64,000 nt of DNA from Candidatus Gastranaerophilales bacterium (GTDB taxonomy: Bacteria; Cyanobacteriota; Vampirovibrionia; Gastranaerophilales; Gastranaerophilaceae), in NCBI GenBank assembly GCA_905234865.1, contig CAJOJE010000003.1:1-64000 (forward strand), given 5' to 3'. Both the position numbers and the translations under genes were made by a program. The first letter of the stretch is position 1. Each line of letters starts with the position of its first letter. The notes beneath the pieces were generated by a model. It did not search any database. It was not told where the DNA came from and worked only from the letters and a program-made list of their open reading frames with translations. Of the stretch, positions 14,924 to 23,183 are shown one piece after another.

Positions 14924-16840
14924 TTAAATAAAGGGGTCAATATCATTAATTGCATTAACAAATTCTTTTACAAGTTCAACGGAATACTTTTTGCCCGCAA
15001 GATTTTGGATTTCCGCTACGGCTTCTTCTTTTGAATAAGCGCTTCTGTACGGTCTATCCTGTATCATGGCAAAATATGAATCAACGATTAAAATAATTTG
15101 AGAAATTAAAGGAATTTCATCTCCGCTTTTTTTACCCGGATACCCGGTTCCGTCCCAATTTTCATGGTGGTGTTCAATAATCGGGATAATACCTGCAATC
15201 GGAGTAATCGGTTTTAGAATTTCTTGCGCCGCAATAATCGGATGTTTTGTTATAACTTCTTTTTCTTCGTTTGTAAGAGGCGTTTTTTTTGTCAAAACGT
15301 TATTCGGTATCATAACGTTTCCGATATCATACAAAAGCATTGCAAGTTTTAATTTATCAAGATCGACTTTCGGAAGATCAAACCTTTTTGCAATTTGATA
15401 TGCAAGCCTGATTTTTTGTTTTGTTATTCCTCTGACGTAATAAGGTGAATACGTTTTTGAGATTGAATCCGCCACATCATACAATAATTCTTTTGTAACG
15501 CCGCCCGTATTTGTTTCCTGTTTTGTCTGCAGGCGTTTAATAAGTTCATCTGCGGTTTTTTTACCGAAGGGAATTTTGTGCCGGTCTAAAATTTGCAAAA
15601 AGGCATCAATTGCAATATCCTGCCATGAAATCGAATCTTTTGTTTCTGCTAATTTTACCTGATTTCTACCGTTTTCTTTTGCAAAATACATGGCTTTATC
15701 TGCAATTTCAACAAGTTCGTCAACATCGGTCGTCATTTCTATAAAAGTTGCAACGCCGACACTTGCCGTAACTTTTCCGACTCCTTCCACATGTTCATTC
15801 TCAAGAGAAGAACGTATTCTCTCCGCCGCTATTAAACCGCCTTGAGAATCAATTCCGGGGAGAATAATCGTAAATTCTTCGCCGCCGACACGACTGGGGA
15901 CATCAATCGAACGGGAATTTTTTGTGATAACTCTTGCAACCGCCCTTATTGCGGCATCTCCTGCCTGATGACCCAAAGTATCGTTTATTTGTTTTAATTT
16001 ATCTAAATCAAGAGAAATCAAAGTAAAAGGCTGATTTAACCTTAGCGCACGAACGGCTTCCCGAGAGAGTGCATCTTCGTAAAAGCGCCTGTTGAATAAT
16101 TCCGTCAGAGGGTCTGTCACCGCTTGTTTTTTAACGGTTTCAAAAAGATTTGCAATTGTTATTGCAAGTTCAATTTGCCTTGTAAATAAACTTAAAAAGT
16201 TTAGCTCGGAATCTTTTGTATCTTCTCTCGGGGAAAAAACAAGCAAAATTCCCGTAAAGCCTTTTGAAACAATCGGAAGTGCAATTAAAGATTTAATCAA
16301 ATTTTTCTTTTTAAATTCTTCAAATTTGGCACCGCTCGGAGATTCCGGGTACGCTTCAAACAAAACATCCCAAAGATTATTAAAACATTTTGCTTCTTTA
16401 TTTTGAACAACGTCATACAGTTGACTGCCTTCTTTTATCGTAAACCTTGCTTCAAAAATATTAACGGGAATGCAAGCATTTAATTCTTCCAAAAAAGAAT
16501 TTTGAAGATATGTTCTGAATGAATAAAAAGTTCCTTTTGTATCAAGCTGTTTTTGGATAATACAGCTGTACATATACCCAAACTCACCATGCAAACTGGA
16601 TACAATCGTTTCAAGAACACTTGATAAAGGTCGGGAGGAATTCATCATATCCCAAACATGTTCAAGCGTTAAAAGAGTTTGATTGGCATTTCTTAATTCT
16701 TCCGTTCTAAGTGCAATTTCTTTTTCAAGCGCAATATTCCTCTGATAAACTTCAAGAAAATCTTTTTTCTCCTGATACATTTTATCTTCGATTTGTTTTA
16801 GGGCGTCGCCCGAAATTCTAATCCAATCAAATAAACCCAT
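14924..16840 (-). CDS. GAF-GGDEF protein with a degenerate HD-GYP domain
   Basis: A 638-residue cytoplasmic signalling protein. Residues 20-55 form a coiled coil, about 60-220 look like a GAF sensor domain, about 235-400 form a GGDEF diguanylate cyclase domain with an intact GGEEF site (about 320), and about 455-638 form an HD-GYP-type domain. In the latter the HHENWDGTGYPG block (about 558) is kept, but the HD dyad is replaced: the segment reads LLYDIGN instead of LLHDIGK. It probably makes cyclic-di-GMP and cannot hydrolyse it normally. The start at 16840 (MGLFDWIRI) is preferred; a longer frame to 16933 adds an atypical basic stretch and overlaps the terminator upstream. Confidence 0.85.
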   Translation of the reverse strand: MGLFDWIRISGDALKQIEDKMYQEKKDFLEVYQRNIALEKEIALRTEELRNANQTLLTLEHVWDMMNSSRPLSSVLETIVSSLHGEFGYMYSCIIQKQLDTKGTFYSFRTYLQNSFLEELNACIPVNIFEARFTIKEGSQLYDVVQNKEAKCFNNLWDVLFEAYPESPSGAKFEEFKKKNLIKSLIALPIVSKGFTGILLVFSPREDTKDSELNFLSLFTRQIELAITIANLFETVKKQAVTDPLTELFNRRFYEDALSREAVRALRLNQPFTLISLDLDKLKQINDTLGHQAGDAAIRAVARVITKNSRSIDVPSRVGGEEFTIILPGIDSQGGLIAAERIRSSLENEHVEGVGKVTASVGVATFIEMTTDVDELVEIADKAMYFAKENGRNQVKLAETKDSISWQDIAIDAFLQILDRHKIPFGKKTADELIKRLQTKQETNTGGVTKELLYDVADSISKTYSPYYVRGITKQKIRLAYQIAKRFDLPKVDLDKLKLAMLLYDIGNVMIPNNVLTKKTPLTNEEKEVITKHPIIAAQEILKPITPIAGIIPIIEHHHENWDGTGYPGKKSGDEIPLISQIILIVDSYFAMIQDRPYRSAYSKEEAVAEIQNLAGKKYSVELVKEFVNAINDIDPFI

Positions 16841-16883
16841 AAATTTATTATACACACATTTTTTAATAAAAAAAAGTATTTTC

Positions 16884-16930
16884 AAAATAAAACCGCCATG
16901 CCGAATTATTTTGCATAACGGCTTTATTTT
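16884..16930 (-). terminator. Rho-independent terminator after the Spy-like gene
   Basis: AAAATAAAACCG (16884-16895) pairs with CGGCTTTATTTT (16919-16930) apart from one G-T pair, with a CATG/CAT inner part. It separates the sigma operon from the GGDEF gene. Confidence 0.6.
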
Positions 16931-16936
16931 CAACGA

Positions 16937-17515
16937 TTAATTTTCTTTTTTTGGCGGTTCTTTAAAAAATGAAGGTCTTTTACAAGTATCGGTTTTTTCG
17001 CAGTCTTTTTGCCTTAATTCAAAATCCTTGCGCCCTTCTTTTTTCATTTCCCATAATTCTTTTTTTTGCTCATTTGTAAGAATTTCTTCAAATTCTTTCA
17101 TATTTTGCATTTTAATATCATGAGCCTTTTTATGAAGTTTTCTTATATCACGATTGATTGCGTCAAATTCTTCTTTAGCCGCATTTGTTTCTTGAAGCAT
17201 TTTTAATTCATCGAGCTTTGCCTGAATTGCATTCATAACGGGCTTCATTTCTTTTCTGCCTTCTTCTCTTATTTCTTTTGCTTTCGTTTTTTGTTCGTCG
17301 GTTAATTTTAATCTTTTTTCAAATTCTTCTTTTCTTTTTTTCATATCGCCGTATTTATTTTGAACGGCAAGATTATTCTCGTTTTGCACTTCTTCGCTTA
17401 TCGGAGGTTTGGGCGCAGGAGGCATCGGGGGAGGATTTTTTCTCGTATCGCTCGCAAAAGAAGGTAACACTACCGTCATTATAAGCATTAAAATTGAAAA
17501 ATAATATTTATACAT
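16937..17515 (-). CDS. Periplasmic Spy/CpxP-like (heavy-metal-sensor type) protein
   Basis: A 192-residue exported protein with a signal peptide (about residues 1-22, cleaved after SFA), a Pro-rich linker, and an all-helical body carrying two LTxEQ-like repeats: LTDEQKTKAKEIREEGRKEM and ILTNEQKKELWEMKKEG. These repeats mark the Spy/CpxP/CnrX group, which are periplasmic chaperones or stress and metal sensors. It follows the ECF sigma gene by 9 nt, and so is the third gene of the anti-sigma, sigma, Spy-like operon. In CnrYXH-type systems such a protein modulates the anti-sigma factor; that role here is inferred. Confidence 0.8.
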   Translation of the reverse strand: MYKYYFSILMLIMTVVLPSFASDTRKNPPPMPPAPKPPISEEVQNENNLAVQNKYGDMKKRKEEFEKRLKLTDEQKTKAKEIREEGRKEMKPVMNAIQAKLDELKMLQETNAAKEEFDAINRDIRKLHKKAHDIKMQNMKEFEEILTNEQKKELWEMKKEGRKDFELRQKDCEKTDTCKRPSFFKEPPKKEN

Positions 17516-17524
17516 AATTTTCCC

Positions 17525-18025
17525 CTAAATTAAATCACTAAGTTTTGTCATTAATTCTTTTTTTGCATTAAAAATTCTTGATTTAATTGTCCCGACGGGG
17601 CAATTAAGCCTTTTTGCCGTATCCTCGTACGATAACCCGTAAAACTCGGTTAAAACGATAACTTCCCTTAATTTTGGCTTTAGTTTATCCACTTCGTTTA
17701 AAATCCGTTTTTGCCGTTCCTTTTGGATTAAAAGTTCCTCCGGCGAAAGTTTTTTATCTTTGACGTTTAGAAAAACGGTTTCATCCTCTGCGGAATTTAA
17801 GGTTTCTTTTTTAAATACGGACGATTTCAAATAATCAAATGAAACGTTCCTTGCTATCATGTTTATCCAAGATTTAAAAGCCCCTTCTTCTTTGTATTTT
17901 TCGGAATTTTTATAAACTCTTAAATAAACCTCTTGCTCAAGATCCTCATTCTCCTCATTTGTGATTTTTTTTATAATTCGCCGAACGTTTTTGCCGTTCA
18001 GTTTTATTATTTTGTCAAAATTCAT
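17525..18025 (-). CDS. ECF-type RNA polymerase sigma factor
   Basis: A 166-residue sigma factor with region 2 (EDLEQEVYLRVYKNSEKY, then FKSWINMIARN) and region 4 (LREVIVLTEFYGLSYEDTAK followed by LNCPVGTIKSRI). There is no region 1 or 3, as expected for group 4. The start at 18025 is fixed by the TAATG overlap with the stop codon of the upstream anti-sigma gene and by GGTGG 6 nt before it; a longer frame to 18082 lies inside that gene. It should direct transcription of an envelope stress regulon that includes its own operon. Confidence 0.92.
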   Translation of the reverse strand: MNFDKIIKLNGKNVRRIIKKITNEENEDLEQEVYLRVYKNSEKYKEEGAFKSWINMIARNVSFDYLKSSVFKKETLNSAEDETVFLNVKDKKLSPEELLIQKERQKRILNEVDKLKPKLREVIVLTEFYGLSYEDTAKRLNCPVGTIKSRIFNAKKELMTKLSDLI

Positions 18026-18378
18026 TAATCCACCATTATAAGCCCGTAAGAATCGACCGGAAAACCGTAATCCTCGGCGCATAAAGTTTCTCCGTATTTA
18101 ATGGTATCCGCTATTCCCATCGGGTTGTAAGTTATGGTTGCAAAAACCGTTCCCGCAAGAATAACCAGTGACATCATTAATGCGATTTTTAAGTTTGCAG
18201 CCTTGTTTTTTCTCTTAAAATAAAGAGGTTTGGCTTCTTGTATAATTAAAGAAAGTTTTTTGAATTTTTCAAATTCATGCCTGCAATCTTCACACGTTTC
18301 AAGATGTTCCCCGAATTTTTCATCAGAGAAAATAAACAGACTTTCAAATTTTGCGCATTTGTCTTGCATAGTTCTCAC
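18025..18378 (-). CDS. Anti-sigma factor with zinc-finger (zf-HC2) domain
   Basis: A 117-residue single-pass membrane protein. The N-terminal cytoplasmic part carries the H-x3-C-x2-C motif (HLETCEDCRHE) of ZAS anti-sigma domains, residues about 64-85 form a transmembrane helix (IALMMSLVILAGTVFATITY), and a short 30-residue tail faces the periplasm. It precedes and overlaps the sigma gene by one base (TAATG), giving balanced synthesis. The order anti-sigma before sigma is the reverse of many ECF operons. GAAAGGTGAG stands before the start. It should hold the ECF sigma at the membrane until a periplasmic signal is sensed. Confidence 0.85.
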   Translation of the reverse strand: MRTMQDKCAKFESLFIFSDEKFGEHLETCEDCRHEFEKFKKLSLIIQEAKPLYFKRKNKAANLKIALMMSLVILAGTVFATITYNPMGIADTIKYGETLCAEDYGFPVDSYGLIMVD

Positions 18379-18726
18379 CTTTCATTAAGTATAACGACTT
18401 TTTTTAAAAAAGGTTCATTTTTATAAAAAAGTCATAAACTTTATGTATTTTATGTTAAGATATATTACATACTTTTATAAAATAAAAATTCATCTTAACA
18501 AAACTTTAAACATGTATTGAAACCGAATTAAGCAAATGATATATTGAGTATATACAAAGGATATATTATTAGTGTATTCTCTATCATAGCACAGCTTCTC
18601 GCCATACCCTTTGTAAATAAAAATCGGTTTTTATCTCTTACGTTATTTAATCTCACAGTTGGTAGTTATCAAACTCTTTTTTTGGAAAAAGAGTTCATGT
18701 AGTGTTGTAAGTTCGGAGAATAAAAT
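18379..18726. promoter_or_regulatory. Divergent intergenic region between two sigma-factor operons
   Basis: These 348 bases separate the leftward anti-sigma operon from the rightward primary-type sigma gene. They contain no coding trace. AT-rich elements such as TATGTTAAGATATATTA (18448-18465) and GGATATATTATTAG (18559-18572) could be promoter parts, but I cannot assign them. The right end holds the hairpin listed separately. An unusually long leader is likely for the rightward gene. Confidence 0.4.
18672..18695 (+). promoter_or_regulatory. Leader hairpin upstream of the sigma factor gene
   Basis: AACTCTTTTT (18672-18681) pairs perfectly with AAAAAGAGTT (18686-18695) around the loop TTGG. 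It lies 31 nt before the ATG of the sigma gene and has no T tract after it, so it is not a simple terminator. A control or stability element in the leader RNA is likely. Confidence 0.5.
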
Positions 18727-19605
18727 ATGAAAAACTCAAATGTTACAATTGTCGAAAATGAACAAAGTTCAAGTTCCGTTTTAAGTATTTATACAAAAAA
18801 GATTTCAAAATACCCCGTTTTATCTCAAGAAGAAGAAAAAGCGCTTGCCGTTAAAATGAAAGAAGGAGATAAACAGGCAAAAATTAAATTAATACAGTCT
18901 AATTTAAGACTTGTCGTTAATATTGCAAGAAAATCCATTCATGTTTCTAAATTATCCATGCAAGATTTAATTCAGGAAGGAAATTTAGGACTTATGATTG
19001 CTCTTGATAAGTTTAATCCGAAATTAGGATACAAATTTTCCACTTATGCGACTTGGTGGATAAAACAGGCAATGTTTAAGGCAATATCCGAACAATCACA
19101 TTGTATGAAAATTCCCGTTTACGTTCAGGAAACTCTTTCAAAATATAAAAAAGTTAAACATTCTCTTGAACAAGAATCCGGCTATCAGGTTAAAAATTCC
19201 GTTATAGCAAACAAGATGGGAATTGAAGAAGATAAAATCAACCTGTTTTTAAACGCATTTACAAAATCACTTTCAATTGAAAACGCTCTCGATACGGATG
19301 ATGATAAACAGTTGAGTTTGGTTGAGATTATAGAAGATGTTAAACAAAACGTTGAACGTGAAATTGAATCAAGCGAACTTAAAAAAGACATTAAACGCTC
19401 TTTGGAAATTTTAAAGTCAAAAGAACAAGAGGTTATTATTTTAAGATTCGGTTTAGAAAACAACCAAAAAAGAACCCTTGAAGAAATCGGAAATATTTAC
19501 GGCGTAACAAAAGAATGTATCCGCCAAACGGAAAAAAGAGCAATACAAAAAATATACGCAAACCAAAGTACCAGAGCAAGGCTTGCAAACTACCTTACCT
19601 GCTAG
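18727..19605 (+). CDS. RpoD-family (group 2/3) RNA polymerase sigma factor
   Basis: A 292-residue sigma-70 factor with region 1.2 (YTKKISKYPVLSQEEEKALA), region 2 (MQDLIQEGNLGLMIALDKFN, then YKFSTYATWWIKQAM), region 3 (YVQETLSKYKKVKHSLEQES) and region 4 (RTLEEIGNIYGVTKECIRQT). It lacks the long acidic region 1.1, and its region 2.4 (AMFKAISEQSHCMKIP) departs from the housekeeping consensus RAIADQARTIRIP, so it is more likely an alternative factor (RpoH/SigB-like or cyanobacterial group 2) than the main RpoD. GGAG precedes the ATG. Its end overlaps the convergent bioC gene by 11 nt. Confidence 0.92.
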   Translation: MKNSNVTIVENEQSSSSVLSIYTKKISKYPVLSQEEEKALAVKMKEGDKQAKIKLIQSNLRLVVNIARKSIHVSKLSMQDLIQEGNLGLMIALDKFNPKLGYKFSTYATWWIKQAMFKAISEQSHCMKIPVYVQETLSKYKKVKHSLEQESGYQVKNSVIANKMGIEEDKINLFLNAFTKSLSIENALDTDDDKQLSLVEIIEDVKQNVEREIESSELKKDIKRSLEILKSKEQEVIILRFGLENNQKRTLEEIGNIYGVTKECIRQTEKRAIQKIYANQSTRARLANYLTC

Positions 19606-20299
19606 TTTTTTGAAGAATATAATACATGGGATGATACGTTAATTCAAAACCCATTTTGTCTTTAAATTTTTCAAGATATTTTTCTTCAAACAATTTAAAG
19701 TCCCTTCTTGTCCAAACACGATTTTGTATCCTGACACCCGTATATTTAATATGTTCTAAAACATCAATCGGTTTTTGAAAATAAAGCGTATCCAATTCTT
19801 CTTCAAAATAAATCGTTTTAAATCCTTGTTTTGAAACAACGTTCGATAAATCGGGATAACTGAGCCCAATGCCCGTTATATCTTTAATTTGAATAAAGTT
19901 ATCCTTTCCGAAAGTCGAAAAAGCAAAAACTCCGTTTTCATTCATATTTGAATACAGTTTATTAAATAATTCGTCATAATTATTAATCCATTGCAAACAG
20001 GCATTTGAAACAATTAAGTCAATATTATTTGAAATTACGACACTCAAAATATCACCCTTTATAAATTCATCGGGAACAATTCCCGTATAATTATCGGTTA
20101 TATCATTTAGAATAATTTTTTTGTACCGAATATTATTTTTGACTTCCTCGGTTAAAAAGCCCGTTCCCGAGCCGATTTCAAAAACCGTATCAAAATTGTT
20201 CGGATAGAATTTAAGAAGAATTTTTAATAAATTTGCTGCCATTTTTTTCTGAATGACGGCATTTTTCTTATATGAATTTTTTGCCTTTTCAAAATCCAT
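19595..20299 (-). CDS. bioC: Malonyl-ACP O-methyltransferase BioC
   Basis: A 234-residue SAM-dependent methyltransferase. The SAM site reads VFEIGSGTGFLTEEV, followed by ILNDITDNY and the IVSNACLQWINN segment typical of BioC. BioC methylates malonyl-ACP so that fatty acid synthesis can extend it to pimeloyl-ACP for biotin. The ATG at 20299 overlaps the stop of bioG in TAATG; an upstream TTG at 20305 is less likely. Pairing with BioG makes the specific assignment firm compared with generic methyltransferases. Confidence 0.88.
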   Translation of the reverse strand: MDFEKAKNSYKKNAVIQKKMAANLLKILLKFYPNNFDTVFEIGSGTGFLTEEVKNNIRYKKIILNDITDNYTGIVPDEFIKGDILSVVISNNIDLIVSNACLQWINNYDELFNKLYSNMNENGVFAFSTFGKDNFIQIKDITGIGLSYPDLSNVVSKQGFKTIYFEEELDTLYFQKPIDVLEHIKYTGVRIQNRVWTRRDFKLFEEKYLEKFKDKMGFELTYHPMYYILQKTSR

Positions 20300-20952
20300 T
20301 AACAATACTCCAAAATTTTATCAAAGTTTTCAAAATAAAAGAAAGGGAAATGCCCCATATCGAGTTCAAGAATATTATTATGTCCCGCCCAGAAATTTAT
20401 TTGGTTTTTATAACTGAAAATTTTATCTTTTTTTGTTATAACGACAAAATCAAAATTCAAACTTTCCCTGATTTCATGAGATAAGACATAATTTTTTATT
20501 GATATCATCTCCTCTTTTAAATTTTCTACCGTTCTTTTTACGGCTTTTATATTGCAGTTTGAATTTAATTCCATTTTATTTTTAAAATTTAATACAACGT
20601 CTTCATTAAAATTGTTTAACATTAAATCAACTATTTTTAAAGGTATGCCGTATGTATCATGGATTGGAAAAATTGTTCCGGATATGGCAACTTTTTTGTC
20701 TAAAGGAGGAAGGAACCCGCTGCCGATATTTGCCGCAAATACACCCCACGAATAAGCTATCAGGTTAATTTCCGCATAAAAAGAAAAATCAAAATATTCT
20801 AATTCGGAAAAATCCAAATCGGAATAATCATAAACAAAAAGTATATCGGACGTAGCGTTGTCAAATTCCGCAAAAGACTCTGCGTTTGTATAAAATCCGC
20901 AAAAAAATATCAAAAGTCTTGTTTTGTCATGGTTTATGTGAAAAAGTTTCAT
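20299..20952 (-). CDS. bioG: Pimeloyl-ACP methyl ester esterase BioG
   Basis: A 217-residue alpha/beta hydrolase of the BioG (DUF452) family. It opens with the KLFHINHDKTRLLIFFCGF strand, has the nucleophile elbow AYSWGVFAA, and shows the ISGTIFPIHDTYGIP region that follows in BioG proteins. BioG removes the methyl group from pimeloyl-ACP methyl ester, ending the BioC-primed route. The start at 20952 has AGAGGAC 5 nt upstream; a longer frame to 20982 adds nothing conserved. No bioF, A, D or B gene lies in the window. Confidence 0.85.
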   Translation of the reverse strand: MKLFHINHDKTRLLIFFCGFYTNAESFAEFDNATSDILFVYDYSDLDFSELEYFDFSFYAEINLIAYSWGVFAANIGSGFLPPLDKKVAISGTIFPIHDTYGIPLKIVDLMLNNFNEDVVLNFKNKMELNSNCNIKAVKRTVENLKEEMISIKNYVLSHEIRESLNFDFVVITKKDKIFSYKNQINFWAGHNNILELDMGHFPFFYFENFDKILEYC

Positions 20953-21011
20953 ATTGTCCTCTTTTTTGTAATTATACAACAATACAATTTAAAAAATCTC
21001 ATATTTCATTG

Positions 21012-21017
21012 TATAAT
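21012..21017 (+). promoter_or_regulatory. Likely -10 element of the TPR protein gene
   Basis: CATTGTATAATC contains a consensus TATAAT 27 nt before the TPR gene start. No clear -35 is present. Confidence 0.45.
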
Positions 21018-21043
21018 CTATGAGTAACTTTTGAGGAATAATT

Positions 21044-23182
21044 ATGAAAAAAACCGCAATTTTGTTATTTTTGATTATATTAATGCAAACCCCCGCATAT
21101 TGTGAAATATCTCCCGATAAACTTCAGGTTTATTATCAAAACGGCGTAGTTTATCTTAAAGACAAAAAATATTCTTCATCAATAATCGAGTTGAAAAAAG
21201 TTATAAGACAGCGCCCCTACGACAGAACGGTAAGAAATACGCTTGCTCTTGCTTATATGTCAAGAGGACAGTATTACGTCGATACGGAAAGAAATTATCC
21301 AAAAGGAATAAACGATTTAAGGTCGGCTCTCGTATACGCTAAAATGTGGGACGAAGCAAACAGCATTGATTCGGTTAATATTCCTTTATTGGAAGAAAAA
21401 TTAAACAAATGGACAAATACTTATGCACCGTTACAAAATGACGCAGCAATTTTTGCGGAAGGAAAATCTCTTCGTGGTCAGGGCGAATTAGCCTCCGCAA
21501 TTTATGTTTATTCGCTTTTATATAATAAGGATAAAACCGCCTCAAAAGAAGCATACTCTACAAATTCCGACATTTATAAAAGTTTAAACAACCAAAAAAT
21601 GGCAATAGATTGCATTAAAAAAGCAATCTCGATAAAACCCGATGACGGTATGCTGCATTTTAAATATGCTCTTATTTATGATGATATAGAAAATGAAGAT
21701 GCGGCAATGGATGAATATTCGCTTGCCTTAAAATATTCAAACGGAAATAAAGAGCTTTTATCTGCGCTTGAAAATTTATGGATGGCAAGAACCGTTCAAA
21801 ACCCCTCTGATTCACAAGCTCTCATAAATTTGGGAGCAATTTTTCAAAAAGAAGAAAAATTTGATTTAGCAAAAGCTCAATACATTAAGGCAAGGCTTAT
21901 TAACCCTAATGACCCCGTTATTCTTTTAAATCTGGCTTCTTTATATACACAGGAAAAAGATTATGATAACGGAATTAAAATTTATAATGAGATTTTGGCA
22001 AAAAACCCTAACGATACAAAAATTAAATACTACAAAGCAAAACTCTATGAAGAAAAACAGGACTTTTCAAGCGCCGTTCAGGAATATCAGGAAATTTTAA
22101 AAGCAAAACCCGATTATACGGATGCAAAAGAATCTTTAAACAATATTTTATCAAATATGACAAAAGAACAGCTTGCAAAATACCTTTTAAGCGAAGCGCA
22201 AAAAAACCCTCAAAGCTACGACGCACAATTTAAGTATGCGTTTGAAATGCACAAAAATAAAGGGTTGTCGGCAGCAATCGAATATTACAAAAAAGCTCTT
22301 GCAATTAACCCGAAACATGTTGAACCTTATATAAATTTAGGACAAATTTATATTTCTCAAAACAATACGGAAGAAGCAAATTTAATATCAAGCAAGGGGC
22401 TTTCTTATTTTCCCGATAATTCCGAGCTTTTAAAAATCAAAGATACCGCAGACAAAACAAATGCAGGTAAAATATGGGAAAAAGCGGGCGAATTTTATAA
22501 TAACAAAGATTATTCAAAAGCCCTTGAATATTATTTGAAAATTTCTTACCAATCAGCCGAAACTTATACCATGATTGCAAATTGCTATTGGGAAATAAAA
22601 GAATACGACAAAGCTCTTGAATATTACAATAAAGTTTTAGAATTAAATCAAAATGACGAAAATTCTCTTTTTATGATAGCAAATATTTTAATTACTTTAA
22701 AAAGAAATGATGATGCAAAATCTTATTTAACAAAAATTTTACGCATTAACCCAAATAACGTCGAAGCAAAAAATACGCTTCATGCAATTAACGAAGGTGA
22801 AGAAGGAAAGCTTCTCGAAAATGCGATAGCATATTATGAAAATAAAAGCTATGATAACGCTCTTGATACGCTTAACGCTTTAATTGCAATAAACCCGAAA
22901 AGCGCATACGCTTATTATTACAAAGGAGCAATCTACGACGACTTAAAAGAACCCGACAAAGCTCTTGAACAATATAAAAAATCAATTGCGGCAGATGTAA
23001 ATTTTGCTCTCGGGTATTATATGACGGCAACGACATTGGACAATAAGGAAAATTTTGCGGAAGCCGTAAAATATTATGAAAAATACCTTGCACTGAAAGA
23101 ACAAGAGCAAGTACATGATGAATACACGACTTATACGAAAGACAGAATAAAGGAGCTTAAAGAATATTTAAGTCAAAAGTAA
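21044..23182 (+). CDS. Exported TPR repeat protein
   Basis: A 712-residue protein with a signal peptide (residues 1-20, ending AYC|EIS) and at least twelve tetratricopeptide repeats, for example PVILLNLASLYTQEKDYDNG, AAIEYYKKALAINPKHVEPY and AYYYKGAIYDDLKEPDKALE. TPR arrays are protein-binding scaffolds; this one should lie in the periplasm or at the outer membrane. It stands 2 nt upstream of the dus gene and is probably cotranscribed. A similar TPR protein begins at 63464. The partner is unknown. Confidence 0.85.
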   Translation: MKKTAILLFLIILMQTPAYCEISPDKLQVYYQNGVVYLKDKKYSSSIIELKKVIRQRPYDRTVRNTLALAYMSRGQYYVDTERNYPKGINDLRSALVYAKMWDEANSIDSVNIPLLEEKLNKWTNTYAPLQNDAAIFAEGKSLRGQGELASAIYVYSLLYNKDKTASKEAYSTNSDIYKSLNNQKMAIDCIKKAISIKPDDGMLHFKYALIYDDIENEDAAMDEYSLALKYSNGNKELLSALENLWMARTVQNPSDSQALINLGAIFQKEEKFDLAKAQYIKARLINPNDPVILLNLASLYTQEKDYDNGIKIYNEILAKNPNDTKIKYYKAKLYEEKQDFSSAVQEYQEILKAKPDYTDAKESLNNILSNMTKEQLAKYLLSEAQKNPQSYDAQFKYAFEMHKNKGLSAAIEYYKKALAINPKHVEPYINLGQIYISQNNTEEANLISSKGLSYFPDNSELLKIKDTADKTNAGKIWEKAGEFYNNKDYSKALEYYLKISYQSAETYTMIANCYWEIKEYDKALEYYNKVLELNQNDENSLFMIANILITLKRNDDAKSYLTKILRINPNNVEAKNTLHAINEGEEGKLLENAIAYYENKSYDNALDTLNALIAINPKSAYAYYYKGAIYDDLKEPDKALEQYKKSIAADVNFALGYYMTATTLDNKENFAEAVKYYEKYLALKEQEQVHDEYTTYTKDRIKELKEYLSQK

Positions 23183-23183
23183 T

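Noticed and set aside
16841-16933. Longer N-terminus of the GGDEF protein
   Set aside because: It overlaps the terminator hairpin of the upstream operon and encodes a basic stretch unlike the family; the start at 16840 is sufficient.
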